From NCBI RefSeq assembly GCF_018263855.1, contig NZ_CP073318.1, positions 8,680,001 through 8,744,000 on the forward strand: a stretch of 64,000 bases of DNA. The letters run 5' to 3'. The position numbers and the translations under genes are program-made. Shown piece by piece: positions 33,627 to 43,243 of the stretch (position 1 is the first letter of the stretch; each line of letters begins with the position of its first letter). The notes under the pieces were generated by a model. The model was not told the DNA's origin. It ran no database searches and worked only from the letters and a program-made list of their open reading frames with translations. Origin of the DNA: Kutzneria sp. CA-103260 (lineage in GTDB: Bacteria > Actinomycetota > Actinomycetes > Mycobacteriales > Pseudonocardiaceae).

Positions 33627-35423
33627 TCAGCGGCCGACGGCGTACCCCTGCATGCCCCGGGCGTTGGCGGCGGCCCGCAGCAGGCCACTCGCCGGGTCAC
33701 GGGACACCGCGGACAGCCGGCCGAGCGCCCATGGACCGGCGTCGACCACATCGTGTCCACGCCGGCGCAGCTCCTCGAACGCGGCCGAGCCGAGCCGCGA
33801 CTCCGCGACCAGCTCCCCCGGCTGCCAGCTGCGCGGATAGAACGAGAGCGGGAACGCGGCCGAGTGCCACATCGGCGCGTCGATCGACTCCTGGAGGTTC
33901 AGGCCGCCGACGGTGTGGGCCAGCCAGAAGCACAGCTGCCACTGGTCCTGTTGGTCGCCGCCTGGCGTGCCGAAGGCCAGCGGCGCGCCGTCCCGGAAGG
34001 CCAACGACGGACTCAACGTGGTCCGCGGCCGCCGACCGGGCACCAGTGAGGCCGGCAGACCCTCCTCCAACCAGAACATCTGGGCCCGGCTGCCGAGCGC
34101 GAAGCCCAGCGACGGGATCGTCGGCGAGGACTGGAGCCAGCCGCCGGACGGCGTCACCGAGATGACGTTGCCCCAGCGGTCCACCACGTCGATGTGCACG
34201 GTGTCGCCGCGCATCTGGCCTTCCCGCGTGACCGTCGGCTCGCCGACCGCGGCGTCCATCGGCGAGTCACCGCCGCCGATGCCCCGGCCAGAGGCGATGA
34301 ACTCCGGCAGCCGCGGGGTCCGCCCGCCCGGCGAGCCCGGCCGCAGCTCCAACGACGCGGTGTCGCCGATCAACGCGAGCCGAGAGGCTGTGTACTCGGC
34401 CGACAGCAGGTCGTCGACGGGCAGGTCGGCGCTGTCGCCGTACCAGGCCTCGCGGTCGGCGAAGGCCAGCTTGGCGACCTCGATGGCCAGGTGCACGGTC
34501 TCGGCCGTCGGCACGCCGTCCACGTACGCGAGCCGGTCGCGGAGCTCGTGCAGCAGCAGAACCTGTTGCGCCAGCGCGGGTCCCTGGCTCCATGGCCCGC
34601 ACTTGGCCAGCGTCCAGTCGCCGACTCGGACGGTCACCGGCTCCTCGTAGCTCGCCGACCAGGTGGCCATGTCCTGCCCGGTGAGCACGCCGGCGTGGTC
34701 ACGACCCGAGTCGTCGCGATGCGGCTTGCGGCTGAAGGCCTCGACCTCCGCCGCGACGAAGCCCTGGTACCACGCCTTGCGGGCCGCCTCGATCTGCGCT
34801 TCCCGGTCGCCACCAACGGATTCCGCCTCGCGCAGCAGCCGTTCCCAGGTGTCGGCCAATACCGGATTGCGGAAAAGCGTGCCGGCCTTCGGCACCTGGC
34901 CGCCGGGCATCCACAGCTGCGCTGAGGTCGGCCAGTGCTCGGTGAACAGCCGGCTGACGGCGTTGATCGTGTCCGGAATCCGTGCCACCAAAGGGAACCC
35001 GTTGCGCGCGTAGCCGATCGCGTAGTCCAGCACGGCACGCAGCGACTTGGTGCCGTGATCGCGCAGCAGTGTCAGCCAACCGTCCCACGATCCCGGCACC
35101 ACCGCGGCCAGCAAACCGCTGCCGGGCACCAGATCCAGCCCCTGGTCCCGGTAGTGCTCGATGGTCGCCCCGGCCGGCGCGACGCCCTGCGCGCACAGCA
35201 CCCGCGGCGTCGGGTCGGCGGCCGTGGCGAAGATCGCCGGCATGTCGCCGCCCGGGCCGACCAGATGTGGCTCCACCACCTGCAACACGAAGCCGGCGGC
35301 GACCGCGGCGTCGAACGCGTTGCCGCCGGACTCCAGCACCGCCATGCCGGCGCTGGAGGCGAGCCAGTGCGTGGAAGCGACCATGCCGACCGTGCCGGTC
35401 AGCTCCGGGCGAGTGGTGAACAT
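33627..35423 (-). CDS. Gamma-glutamyltransferase family protein
   Basis: 598 residues. N-terminal MVASTHWLASSAGMAVLESG and NAFDAAVAAGFVLQVVEPH are GGT family signatures. The autocatalytic Thr that becomes the N-terminal nucleophile of the small subunit is in MRGDTVHIDVVD (near 408), and FGTPGGDQQDQW follows. No signal peptide is seen, so it may be cytoplasmic, more like GGT-related acylases than classical periplasmic GGT. Substrate unknown. Confidence 0.92.
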   Translation of the reverse strand: MFTTRPELTGTVGMVASTHWLASSAGMAVLESGGNAFDAAVAAGFVLQVVEPHLVGPGGDMPAIFATAADPTPRVLCAQGVAPAGATIEHYRDQGLDLVPGSGLLAAVVPGSWDGWLTLLRDHGTKSLRAVLDYAIGYARNGFPLVARIPDTINAVSRLFTEHWPTSAQLWMPGGQVPKAGTLFRNPVLADTWERLLREAESVGGDREAQIEAARKAWYQGFVAAEVEAFSRKPHRDDSGRDHAGVLTGQDMATWSASYEEPVTVRVGDWTLAKCGPWSQGPALAQQVLLLHELRDRLAYVDGVPTAETVHLAIEVAKLAFADREAWYGDSADLPVDDLLSAEYTASRLALIGDTASLELRPGSPGGRTPRLPEFIASGRGIGGGDSPMDAAVGEPTVTREGQMRGDTVHIDVVDRWGNVISVTPSGGWLQSSPTIPSLGFALGSRAQMFWLEEGLPASLVPGRRPRTTLSPSLAFRDGAPLAFGTPGGDQQDQWQLCFWLAHTVGGLNLQESIDAPMWHSAAFPLSFYPRSWQPGELVAESRLGSAAFEELRRRGHDVVDAGPWALGRLSAVSRDPASGLLRAAANARGMQGYAVGR

Positions 35424-35430
35424 GAGGCCA

Positions 35431-36744
35431 TCAGATCACGGCGGCGAGGTCCTGTCCCAGATCCAGATGTCCGCGGCCGACGCCCCACCAGGTCAGGCCG
35501 TGCCGGCGCAGCGCGTCCGGGTCCAGGTGGTTGCGGGTGTCCACCACCACCGAGCCGACGGCCAACTCGTTGATCCGGGACCAGTCCAGGCCACGGAACT
35601 CCGGCCACTCGGTCAGCACCACGACGGTGTCGGCGTCCTTGGCCGCCTCGTACGCGTCGGACACCACCCGGATGCCGTCGACGTCGCGGTCGATGCCCGG
35701 GTCATAGCCGGTCAGCTCGGCCCCCTCGGCCCGCAGCAGCGCGGCCACGGCCAGCGCCGGCGAGTCCCGCAGGTCGTTGGTGCCGGCCTTGAACGCCAGG
35801 CCCAGCAGGCCGATCCGGCGCCCGCGCAGCCGGCCGCCGGCCGCCTCGCGGATCTTGGCCACGATCAGCTGCCGCTGGTGGGTGTTGGTGTCGATGGTGG
35901 CCTGCAGCAGCGAGAAGTCGTAGCCGACGGCCGCCGCCACCTGCAGCAGTGCCTGGGTGTCCTTGGGCAGGCAGGAGCCGCCCCAGCCGGGGCCGGGCTG
36001 CAGGAAAGACTGGCCGATGCGACGGTCGTAGCCCATGCCCTCGGTGACGTCGGCGACGTCCGCGCCCAGCCGCTCACACAGCTCGGCGATGGCGTTGACG
36101 TAGGACAGCTTCATCGCCAGGAAGCAGTTGGCGGCGTACTTGACCATCTCGGCGCTGGCCGCGTCGGTGAGCACGGTCGGCGCGCCCAGCCGGGCGTACA
36201 GGGCGGCGACCCGCTCGGCCGCGTCCTGGATGTCGCAGCCGACCACGATGCGGTCCGGGTTGAGGAAGTCGTGCACCGCGGTGCCCTCGCGCAGGAATTC
36301 GGGGTTGGACACCACCGGCACGTCCTTGCGCTTGAGCAGGCCGGACACCCGGGCCGCGGTGCCCACCGGCACCGTCGACTTGTTCACCACGATGCTGCCG
36401 ACCGGCAGGATCGTGCGCACCTCGGCGATCACCGACTCGACCGCGGCCAGGTCGGCCGCCCCGCCCTGGCCCATCGGGGTCGGCACGCACAGGAAAACCA
36501 CCTCGGCGTCGCCGACCGCGGCCGACGCGCCCACCACGAACTCCAGCCGGCCGCCGGCCTGGCCCTCCTGGACCAGCTCGGCCAGCCGCGGCTCCAGAAT
36601 GGTCACCTGACCGGCCCGCAGCCGCTCCACCTTGGCCACGTCCACGTCCGCGCACACCACGTGGTGCCCGAGCGAGGCCAGACAGGCCCCCGTGGTGAGA
36701 CCGACGTAACCGGTCCCGATCACCGCGATTCGACGAGCGAACAC
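35431..36744 (-). CDS. ugd: UDP-glucose 6-dehydrogenase
   Basis: 437 residues. NAD-binding IAVIGTGYVGLTTGACLA at the N-terminus, middle helix with EMVKYAANCFLAMKLSY, catalytic Cys in GWGGSCLPKD (near 256), and C-terminal UDP-binding domain (GLAFKAGTNDLRDSPAL). It makes UDP-glucuronate, a precursor for surface glycans, and could feed the glycan locus at 19315-27265. The start is GTG at 36744, preceded by a GGGGTGG site; the frame is open to 37014 but enters the divergent gene. Confidence 0.94.
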   Translation of the reverse strand: MFARRIAVIGTGYVGLTTGACLASLGHHVVCADVDVAKVERLRAGQVTILEPRLAELVQEGQAGGRLEFVVGASAAVGDAEVVFLCVPTPMGQGGAADLAAVESVIAEVRTILPVGSIVVNKSTVPVGTAARVSGLLKRKDVPVVSNPEFLREGTAVHDFLNPDRIVVGCDIQDAAERVAALYARLGAPTVLTDAASAEMVKYAANCFLAMKLSYVNAIAELCERLGADVADVTEGMGYDRRIGQSFLQPGPGWGGSCLPKDTQALLQVAAAVGYDFSLLQATIDTNTHQRQLIVAKIREAAGGRLRGRRIGLLGLAFKAGTNDLRDSPALAVAALLRAEGAELTGYDPGIDRDVDGIRVVSDAYEAAKDADTVVVLTEWPEFRGLDWSRINELAVGSVVVDTRNHLDPDALRRHGLTWWGVGRGHLDLGQDLAAVI

Positions 36745-36877
36745 CTCGCACCACCCCGACCTGGTCGCAGGAGTATCCGAGTCCGACGTTCGCAAACGGA
36801 GTTGACATACCAGCACGCTTAGGCCGTACAGGTGGTGAACACCCGGTGGCGCTAGCCGAGGTTTAGTGTGACCGCCC

Positions 36878-37840
36878 GTGGAGCAACGTCGTCTGGGTGA
36901 TTCCGGTCTTGTCGTCAGCACGGTCGGCCTCGGCTGCAACAACTTAGGCCGTCCCGGCACCGCGACGGAGACGCTGGCCGGCGCGCGGTCGGTGGTGGAA
37001 GCCGCGCTGGACAACGGAATCAGCTTCTTCGACGTGGCCGACGTCTACGGCGCGCCGCGCGGCCGCAGCGAGGAGCTGCTGGGGCAAGCGCTCTCCGGGC
37101 GACGCGAGCACGCGGTGATCGCCACCAAGTTCGGCGTGGACATGCAGGGCGTCAACGGCCCGGACTTCGGGGCCCGCGGCTCGCGGCGCTACGTGCGGCG
37201 GGCCGTCGAGTCCTCGCTGCGGCGGCTGAACACCGACTGGATCGACCTCTACCAGCTGCACCGGCCCGACCCCCGCACGCCGCTGGCCGAGACCCTGTCC
37301 GTGCTGGACGACCTGGTACACGAGGGCAAGATCCGCTACGTCGGGCACTGCAACCTGGCCGGCTGGCAGATCGCCGACGCGGCCTGGACCGCGCAGTCCG
37401 AGCACGTGGCCGCGCCGGTGTCCGCGCAGAACCACTACTCGCTGCTGGAGCGCGAGGTGGAGCGGGAGATCATGCCGGCCTGCGGCCGCTTCGGACTGGG
37501 GCTGCTGCCCTACTTCCCACTGGCCAACGGCCTGCTGACCGGCAAGTACCGGCAGGACGGCGAGCCGCCGCTGGGCAGCCGGCTGTCCGGCCGGGAGCGG
37601 CTGCTGGCCGAGGCGCCGTGGGACCGGATCGAGAAGCTGCGGGCCTTCGCCGAGGAGCGGGACGTGCCGATGGTGCGGCTGGCCATCGCCTGGCTGGCGG
37701 CCCAGTCGGCGGTCGCCTCGGTGATCTGCGGCGCGACCAGCCCCGAGCAGGTGCGGGCCAACGCCCGCGCCGGCGAGCTCACGCTCAGCTCGGCCGACCT
37801 GGACATGCTCGACGAGATCTGCCCGCCGGGTCGTCGCTGA
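36878..37840 (+). CDS. Aldo/keto reductase
   Basis: 320 residues of the AKR TIM barrel. Catalytic residues: Asp and Tyr in FFDVADVYG, Lys in VIATKFGV and His in YQLHRPDP. NADPH-dependent reduction of carbonyl compounds; substrate unknown. GTG start. Divergent from ugd. Confidence 0.93.
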   Translation: MEQRRLGDSGLVVSTVGLGCNNLGRPGTATETLAGARSVVEAALDNGISFFDVADVYGAPRGRSEELLGQALSGRREHAVIATKFGVDMQGVNGPDFGARGSRRYVRRAVESSLRRLNTDWIDLYQLHRPDPRTPLAETLSVLDDLVHEGKIRYVGHCNLAGWQIADAAWTAQSEHVAAPVSAQNHYSLLEREVEREIMPACGRFGLGLLPYFPLANGLLTGKYRQDGEPPLGSRLSGRERLLAEAPWDRIEKLRAFAEERDVPMVRLAIAWLAAQSAVASVICGATSPEQVRANARAGELTLSSADLDMLDEICPPGRR

Positions 37841-37928
37841 GTGTGATGCTTGTCATCCCCCGGTAGGACGCCGGAACGGCACCTGCGGCCGACGCGGCGG
37901 CGAGCCGCCCGCGCGCACCCTGGTTGAC

Positions 37929-38042
37929 ATGGAAATTCTGCTGTTTGCCGGGCTGTTCGCGGGCGGTGCGCTGGTGCTGTCCCTGCCGCTGCTGGTGATG
38001 CTGCGGCTGCTCCAGGATCCCGCCGACCGACACGACGTCTGA
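37929..38042 (+). CDS. Possible small membrane protein (37 residues)
   Basis: An ATG-initiated frame encodes EILLFAGLFAGGALVLSLPL and a short polar end. A single hydrophobic helix in an otherwise intergenic stretch suggests a real micro-gene, but no ribosome site is present. The TTGAC before the ATG could also be a promoter element. Confidence 0.35.
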   Translation: MEILLFAGLFAGGALVLSLPLLVMLRLLQDPADRHDV

Positions 38043-38068
38043 TCGATCCAGCAAGTTAGCCTCGCCGA

Positions 38069-38827
38069 ATGCAGATCTCTGACAACGCGGCGATCGTGAC
38101 CGGTGGGGCTTCCGGGCTGGGTGGGGCGACCGCGCGGGCGCTGGCCGCCCGCGGCGCCCGGGTGTTCGCACTCGACCTGCCCAAGGCCGTCGCCAACGCC
38201 GAGGCCGTCGACGGCGTCACCTACGTCGAGGCGGACGTCACCAGTCCCGAGCAGGTGCAGGCCGCGGTGGACACCGTGGTCGCCGCCGGGGCGCCGCTGC
38301 GCATCACGGTCAACTGCGCCGGGGTGGGCACCGCCGGGCGGATCGTGGGCAAGAACGGCCCGCACGACCTGGACACGTACCGGAAGGTCATCGAGGTCAA
38401 CCTGATCGGCACGTTCAACGTGCTGCGGCTGGCCGCCGACGCCATCGCCAAGACCGAGCCGCTCGCCGACGGCCAGCGCGGCGTCGTGGTCAACACCGCC
38501 TCGGTGGCCGCGTTCGACGGCCAGATCGGGCAGGCCGCCTACTCCTCGTCCAAGGGCGGCGTCGTCGGCCTCACCCTGCCGGCCGCCCGCGAGCTGGCCT
38601 CCTCCGGCATCCGGGTGATGACCATCGCCCCCGGCATCATCGACACCCCGATGCTGGCCGGCGTCTCCGAGGAGTTCCGCGCCGGCCTCGCCGCCGGCGT
38701 GCCGTTCCCCAAGCGCCTGGGCCGTCCCGACGAGTACGCGCAGCTGGCGGTCGCCATCGTCGAGCACGACTACCTCAACGGCGAGGTCATCCGCATGGAC
38801 GGCGCGCTGCGTATGGCCCCGCGCTAG
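38069..38827 (+). CDS. Short-chain dehydrogenase (3-hydroxyacyl-CoA dehydrogenase type 2-like)
   Basis: 252 residues. Cofactor loop VTGGASGLGGAT, DxxD-type DLPKA, catalytic Ser in TASVAAF and Tyr-x3-Lys as YSSSK (near 158-162). The sequence, with PGIIDTPMLAGV and FPKRLGRPDEYAQL, is close to human HSD17B10-type enzymes that oxidise 3-hydroxy-2-methylacyl-CoA in isoleucine and branched fatty acid breakdown. NAD is likely. Confidence 0.92.
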   Translation: MQISDNAAIVTGGASGLGGATARALAARGARVFALDLPKAVANAEAVDGVTYVEADVTSPEQVQAAVDTVVAAGAPLRITVNCAGVGTAGRIVGKNGPHDLDTYRKVIEVNLIGTFNVLRLAADAIAKTEPLADGQRGVVVNTASVAAFDGQIGQAAYSSSKGGVVGLTLPAARELASSGIRVMTIAPGIIDTPMLAGVSEEFRAGLAAGVPFPKRLGRPDEYAQLAVAIVEHDYLNGEVIRMDGALRMAPR

Positions 38828-38911
38828 GGCCATTCAGGCCCTTGTCAAGCCTTTGACGCTGTGCAGGGGCCCTTCTTCTCGTCCACCGTCAGGGATGGCC
38901 CCTTCACAGCG
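38826..38911. terminator. Two hairpins between convergent genes
   Basis: AGGGCC-attca-GGCCCT (38826-38842) directly overlaps the SDR stop. A second pair, CGCTGTG..GGGGCC at 38857-38871 with its complement at 38897-38911, encloses a 25-nt loop. Either may end transcription between the SDR gene and the TM0106 nuclease gene. Confidence 0.55.
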
Positions 38912-38922
38912 TTCGATCGGGG

Positions 38923-40560
38923 TCAGAGGTCGCCGGCGAAGGGCAGTTCGGTCATCGCCGGCGAGCTCATCCACTCCCGCAGCGCGAGGGTGGCGTGCAC
39001 GTCGTCCTCGTTGTACTCGAGCAGCCGCTGGCGCTGGGACACCTCGGCCGGCGCGCCGTCCATGCCAACCGCGTCCCGGTACCAGCGCATCGAGTTCTCG
39101 CCGCCGGCCTCCGGGTCGCGCCAGTGGAAGCCGGCGACCGGGGCGATGATCTTCAGGCCCTTGCCGTGGGCGCACAGGAACTGGTCCCGGACCACGCCGA
39201 ACACGTCCACCCAGGCCGGGTCGCGGATGAAGGCGTTGACCTGGGCGACGGTCGGCACACCGGGCTTGCCGGCGAAGCGCTCGGCCGAGGACAGCAGCCA
39301 GCGGTTCTCGGCCAACTCGTTGTAGCAGTAGGCGCGGAACGTCAGGTTGTGCGCGAGGGCCTTGTCGCGCACCCGCATCAGCCAGGTCCAGAACTCGCCG
39401 AAGGACCGGGCCTCGTCATCGTCGGGCAGCGGCTCCCAGGTGACGAACGGCCGGTAGCCCTGCGGCTCGCCGATGTCCTGGCCGGTGAGCAGGCAGCCCC
39501 ACATGTACGCCCCGGCGTCGCCGAAGCTCTCCATGTCGATGTCGACCTCGACGTCCGCCCGCGGCACCCGGACCTTGCGCACCCGGCGCACCACGGTCAG
39601 GTCCCGCAGCCAGGCCCGGGCCAGGATCACGGCGTCCGACAGCGGCATGCCGACCAGCGGCGTCACCAGCTTGGTGGCCGGCTCCATCGCCGCCAACTCG
39701 TCCACTGTGGACACGCCCAGCTTGCGCAGCGCGAACGCGTCCTCGCCGCGGACCACCAGGCTCACGTCGCGGGCCTCGGTCAGCGACTTCTCGCAGACCG
39801 GCCACCAAGGGCAGCTGCGGCACTCGACGATCCGGGACGGCCGCGCCAGCGGCTCCCCGCCGGACGCCGCCGCGTTGGCCACGGCCAGCCGGTCCGCGAA
39901 CCGCATGTCGTACTCGGACAGCGCCGTCCGCGCGCCCGGCCAGGTCGGCGCGTCCAGGTCGTGCCAGAGCACCACGTCGGCGTCCATGCCGACGACGCCG
40001 CCGTAGGAGCGGCCGCTCGCGGCGAAGCCGGCGGCCTGGAGCATGCGCTGGGCATGCGCGAGGCGGAGCTGGTCGCGGGGCTGCGGGCGGACCTTGCGCA
40101 ACGGGTCGGAGCGGATGCCGATCGGCGTCGGCTCGCTCAGCGACGAGGTGCGGGCGCCCGCGCCCGGGTCGGTGACCTTGTGCCGAACCACCAGCACCGG
40201 CACGTAGCCCGTGCTGGTCCGGACCAGCAGGTCGATGCCGCCGCGCCGGCCGCCGGCCGGGTCCCGTGGCAGCTGCGGGGCCCACACGAACGGCGCGCCG
40301 GCCGAGAGCGCGGCCACCGTGGCCCGCTCCCGATCGGCCGGCTTCGCGTCGAGCGGGATCTCCGTCCAGGCCGAGCCGGCCATCCGGGCCATCCGGTCGG
40401 CGACCGCCCGGCGGTGCGCCATCGCGTCGGCGCGGCGCTGCTCCCCGGACGGGTCCGGCTCGGCCTTGGGGGCGTCGGCCATGGTCGGGTCGTTCTCCAG
40501 GTGCACGCGCCGCCGGCAGCGGGTCACCACACCGGCGTCGAGCAGCACCGAGGACGTCAC
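38923..40560 (-). CDS. TM0106-family RecB-like nuclease
   Basis: 545 residues. The N-terminal half is PD-(D/E)XK-like (GGIDLLVR, PVLVVRHKVTD) and includes a Cys cluster CRSCPWWPVC as in Cas4/AddB iron-sulfur nucleases. The C-terminal half is an RNase-H-like exonuclease (VDIDMESFGDAGAYMWGCLL ... YNEDDVHATLALREWM). The family occurs near DNA repair genes, but its exact job is not settled. Start is GTG at 40560; the frame is open much further up, where it shadows other genes. Confidence 0.9.
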   Translation of the reverse strand: MTSSVLLDAGVVTRCRRRVHLENDPTMADAPKAEPDPSGEQRRADAMAHRRAVADRMARMAGSAWTEIPLDAKPADRERATVAALSAGAPFVWAPQLPRDPAGGRRGGIDLLVRTSTGYVPVLVVRHKVTDPGAGARTSSLSEPTPIGIRSDPLRKVRPQPRDQLRLAHAQRMLQAAGFAASGRSYGGVVGMDADVVLWHDLDAPTWPGARTALSEYDMRFADRLAVANAAASGGEPLARPSRIVECRSCPWWPVCEKSLTEARDVSLVVRGEDAFALRKLGVSTVDELAAMEPATKLVTPLVGMPLSDAVILARAWLRDLTVVRRVRKVRVPRADVEVDIDMESFGDAGAYMWGCLLTGQDIGEPQGYRPFVTWEPLPDDDEARSFGEFWTWLMRVRDKALAHNLTFRAYCYNELAENRWLLSSAERFAGKPGVPTVAQVNAFIRDPAWVDVFGVVRDQFLCAHGKGLKIIAPVAGFHWRDPEAGGENSMRWYRDAVGMDGAPAEVSQRQRLLEYNEDDVHATLALREWMSSPAMTELPFAGDL

Positions 40561-40638
40561 AGGGAGCAGCCTAGTTCCGCCTGCCGGGCTCCGTGTCGAC
40601 GGCCGGTGGATCTCCACCTCCCGGACTAGAGTCGGCGT

Positions 40639-41076
40639 GTGGCACGCAACCGGTCCAAGCCCCGGCTCACCCCCGCCCGCGCCAAGAACCTCATCGGCCT
40701 GGCGAAGGTCATCGCACCGGCCGTTGTGCCCGTCGTCGCCCCTTACGCGCTGCGTGCCGCCTCGATGGCCCGCGAGGCCGTGGACAAGCGCCGCGCCCGC
40801 CGGCTCGGCATCGCCGTCGAGGATCTGGCCAACTACTCCGGCCCCGGCGGCGCGCTGCACGCTCGTATCGCCGGCGCCGCGCAGGCAGCCGCCGACCTGC
40901 GCGCAACCGAGGCTGCCTTCGCCGATTCGAGTGAAACCCGGCTGACCCAGCTCGCCGCGGCGGTCCGGGCCGCCGAGCGGATGCCCAGCGCCCGCCGGAA
41001 GGCGGCGCACAAGGCCGTCTCCCAGGAGCTGGACCGGCTGGAAGAGGACCTGCTCCGCCGCCTCGGCGTGAACTAG
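40639..41076 (+). CDS. DUF6474 family protein
   Basis: 145 residues, mostly helical and very basic at the N-terminus (ARNRSKPRLTPARAKN). A hydrophobic stretch near 22-40 could touch the membrane. Conserved in actinobacteria; no function known. GTG start. The stop overlaps the DUF6069 stop region by 4 bp in convergent orientation. Confidence 0.78.
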   Translation: MARNRSKPRLTPARAKNLIGLAKVIAPAVVPVVAPYALRAASMAREAVDKRRARRLGIAVEDLANYSGPGGALHARIAGAAQAAADLRATEAAFADSSETRLTQLAAAVRAAERMPSARRKAAHKAVSQELDRLEEDLLRRLGVN

Positions 41077-41507
41077 ACGGTCCGGCGGTAGCCGGTCAGC
41101 GGCAGCAGTCGGCTCACCGCGGTGACGGTCGCGGCCGCGACAACCACGTGCATGACCAGCAGTCCGACCGTGTTGACCACGTCGGCCATGCCGGAGATCA
41201 GCAGCCCGAAGTCCGGGATGAAGCTCAGGACGACGACCACCGGCACCAGCACGCGCAGGACCGACCGCGCGTGGGCGGCGTAGCGGCGGACGGCGGCCCA
41301 GCCGATAGTGCCGGCGAGCACGCCGACCACGGTCAGCGGCGCGTAGGCGACCAGGTCGAGACCCATGCGGGTGCCATTCGGGTTCAGCGCGACCGCGCCC
41401 AGCGCGATCACGGTGTTCACGGCGATCGCGACGACCGCCGCGGCGACCAGGCCGAGCACGACACGAACGGTCGAGGTGTCGGCCTGCGGGTGGACCTGAG
41501 TGCTCAT
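41073..41507 (-). CDS. DUF6069 four-helix membrane protein
   Basis: 144 residues with four membrane helices (about 18-40, 52-72, 83-103, 112-132). The second loop has NPNGTRMGLDLVAY. The family is common in actinobacteria next to TetR regulators. The divergent TetR gene and a palindrome between them suggest it is the controlled target, perhaps a small efflux or membrane-stress protein. Confidence 0.8.
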   Translation of the reverse strand: MSTQVHPQADTSTVRVVLGLVAAAVVAIAVNTVIALGAVALNPNGTRMGLDLVAYAPLTVVGVLAGTIGWAAVRRYAAHARSVLRVLVPVVVVLSFIPDFGLLISGMADVVNTVGLLVMHVVVAAATVTAVSRLLPLTGYRRTV

Positions 41508-41569
41508 GACCGGACTCCCTAGAAGTGGATAGCTTCAATCCGTTTCTGCCGACGACGGTAGCAGCAGAA

Positions 41570-41588
41570 GCGGATAGACGCTATCCGC
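41570..41588. promoter_or_regulatory. Candidate TetR operator between DUF6069 and tetR
   Basis: GCGGATAG and CTATCCGC are exact complements separated by ACG. A related element, GTGGATAG with a nearby ATCCG, occurs at 41525-41542. The location between the divergent starts fits a TetR operator. Confidence 0.65.
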
Positions 41589-41627
41589 ATGGACAGCTCT
41601 GATCCGTTTGACAGCTACGATGGGGCC

Positions 41628-42269
41628 ATGGACGCCTCGAAACCGTTGCGACGGGACGCCGAGCGCAACCGCCAGCGCATCCTGGCGGCGGCGAACGCGC
41701 TGGTCGCGGAGGTGGGCCTGGACGTGACCCACAACGACATCGCCCGCGCCGCCGAGGTCGGCGTGGGCACCGTCTACCGGCGCTTCCCGGACCGGCAGGA
41801 GCTCATCGACGAGCTGTTCGACCAGCGGGTGGACCGGATCATCGCGCTGGTCGACGAGGCGCTGGAGATCGACGACCCGTGGCAGGGCCTGTGCGCGTTC
41901 CTCGCCGGCAACCTGGAGCTCCAGGCCGGCGACAAGGGCCTGAAGGACCTCATGCTCGGCGACGGCCGGGCCACCGAGCTGGCGCAGCGCGCCCAGCGCC
42001 GGATCGGCCCGGCCGTGCGGGAACTGGTCGAGCGCGCACACGCCTCCGGGCAGCTGCGCCCGGACGTCGGCGTCGAGGACTTTCCCCTGGTCCAGGAGAT
42101 GGTCGGCGCGGTGCTGGAGCACTCACGGCGCATCGACCCGAACCTGTGGCGGCGGGCGCTCGCCCTCGTGTTGGACGGCTATCGGGCCGACGCCCAGCAG
42201 CGGGAGCCGCTGCCGGGCGCCACGCCCACGCCGGAACAGATCGAGCAGGTGCTGAGCGCGCCTCGCTAG
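41628..42269 (+). CDS. TetR family regulator
   Basis: 213 residues. The helix-turn-helix is DVTHNDIARAAEVGVGTVYR followed by RFPDRQELIDELF. The C-terminal all-helical ligand domain resembles SbtR-type regulators. I start at the ATG at 41628 after GATGGGG; an earlier ATG at 41589 abuts the operator. The stop overlaps the convergent opuC-type gene by 4 bp. Confidence 0.9.
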   Translation: MDASKPLRRDAERNRQRILAAANALVAEVGLDVTHNDIARAAEVGVGTVYRRFPDRQELIDELFDQRVDRIIALVDEALEIDDPWQGLCAFLAGNLELQAGDKGLKDLMLGDGRATELAQRAQRRIGPAVRELVERAHASGQLRPDVGVEDFPLVQEMVGAVLEHSRRIDPNLWRRALALVLDGYRADAQQREPLPGATPTPEQIEQVLSAPR

Positions 42270-43243
42270 GCGTTGCTGTTGGGCACGTCCTTGCTGGTCA
42301 CGAAGCCCTGCTTGACCAGCCAGTCGCGGGCGACGTCGGCCGGGTCCTTGCCCTGCACGTCGACCTGGGCGTTCAGCTCCTGCATGGTCTGGTTGTCCAG
42401 CTTGGCCGAGACCGGGGCCAGCACCTGCTCGATCTGCGGGTGCGCGGCCAGCACGCTGGAGCGCACGGTCAGCGCCGCGTTGTACTGCGGGAAGAAGTGC
42501 TGGTCGTCGTCGAGCACGGTCAGGCCCAGCGACAGGATGCGGGCGTCGGTGGTGAACACCTCGCCCCAGTTGCAGGCCTGAGCGTCCTTGGTGGCCTGGT
42601 AGACCGCGCCGGTGCCGAGGATCTTCACGTTCTGCGAGGGGATGCCGTACTTCTTGGTCATGCCCGGGAAGCCGTCGTTGCGGCTGGCGAACTCGGTCTC
42701 CAGGCAGAACGTCACCGCCGACGGGTCCACCTTGGCCAGCCCGGACAGGGTGTGCACGTTGTACTTCTTGATCACGTCCGCGTTGGCCGCGATGGCGTAC
42801 TTGTCGTTGACCGGGGACATGGCGACCCAGCTGACGCCGTTGGCCTTGTCGGCCTCACGCACCTTGTCGAACTGCTCCTTCGGGTCGACGATCACGTCGT
42901 TGTGCCCGAGGTAGCTGATCCACGCCGTGCCGGTGTACTCCCAGGTCATGTCGATCTGGCCGGCCAGCAGGGCGTTGCGGGCCGAGTTGGAGCCCTGGAT
43001 GTTGGTCAGGTCGCTGATCTCCGCACCGGCCGCCGACAGGGCCAGCTCGGCGATATAGCCCAGCACGATGTTCTCGGTGAAGTCCTTGGACCCGACGGCC
43101 AGCTTCACCCCGGACAGCACCGGTTTGATCGAGCCCGGGCCGACCGCCACCGGCACGGTCGAGCCGGAGCTCAGCCCACAGCCCGTGAGCAGCGTCCCGA
43201 CCAGGGCCAACGCCACCAGCTTCCTCGCCCGAAACTTCGTCAC
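42266..43243 (-). CDS. Glycine betaine/osmoprotectant ABC transporter substrate-binding lipoprotein
   Basis: 325 residues. Lipoprotein signal with lipobox LLTGC (Cys near 22), then the OpuC/ProX fold: KLAVGSKDFTENIVLGYIAE, NSARNALLAGQIDMTWEYTG, and CNWGEVFTTDARI. It captures quaternary ammonium compounds outside the membrane. GTG start overlaps the upstream permease stop. Last gene of a four-gene operon. Confidence 0.93.
   Translation of the reverse strand: MTKFRARKLVALALVGTLLTGCGLSSGSTVPVAVGPGSIKPVLSGVKLAVGSKDFTENIVLGYIAELALSAAGAEISDLTNIQGSNSARNALLAGQIDMTWEYTGTAWISYLGHNDVIVDPKEQFDKVREADKANGVSWVAMSPVNDKYAIAANADVIKKYNVHTLSGLAKVDPSAVTFCLETEFASRNDGFPGMTKKYGIPSQNVKILGTGAVYQATKDAQACNWGEVFTTDARILSLGLTVLDDDQHFFPQYNAALTVRSSVLAAHPQIEQVLAPVSAKLDNQTMQELNAQVDVQGKDPADVARDWLVKQGFVTSKDVPNSNA

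Noticed and set aside
40561..41538. N-terminal extension of the TM0106 nuclease
   Set aside because: It would overlap DUF6474 and DUF6069 genes on opposite and same strands; the family begins near 40560.
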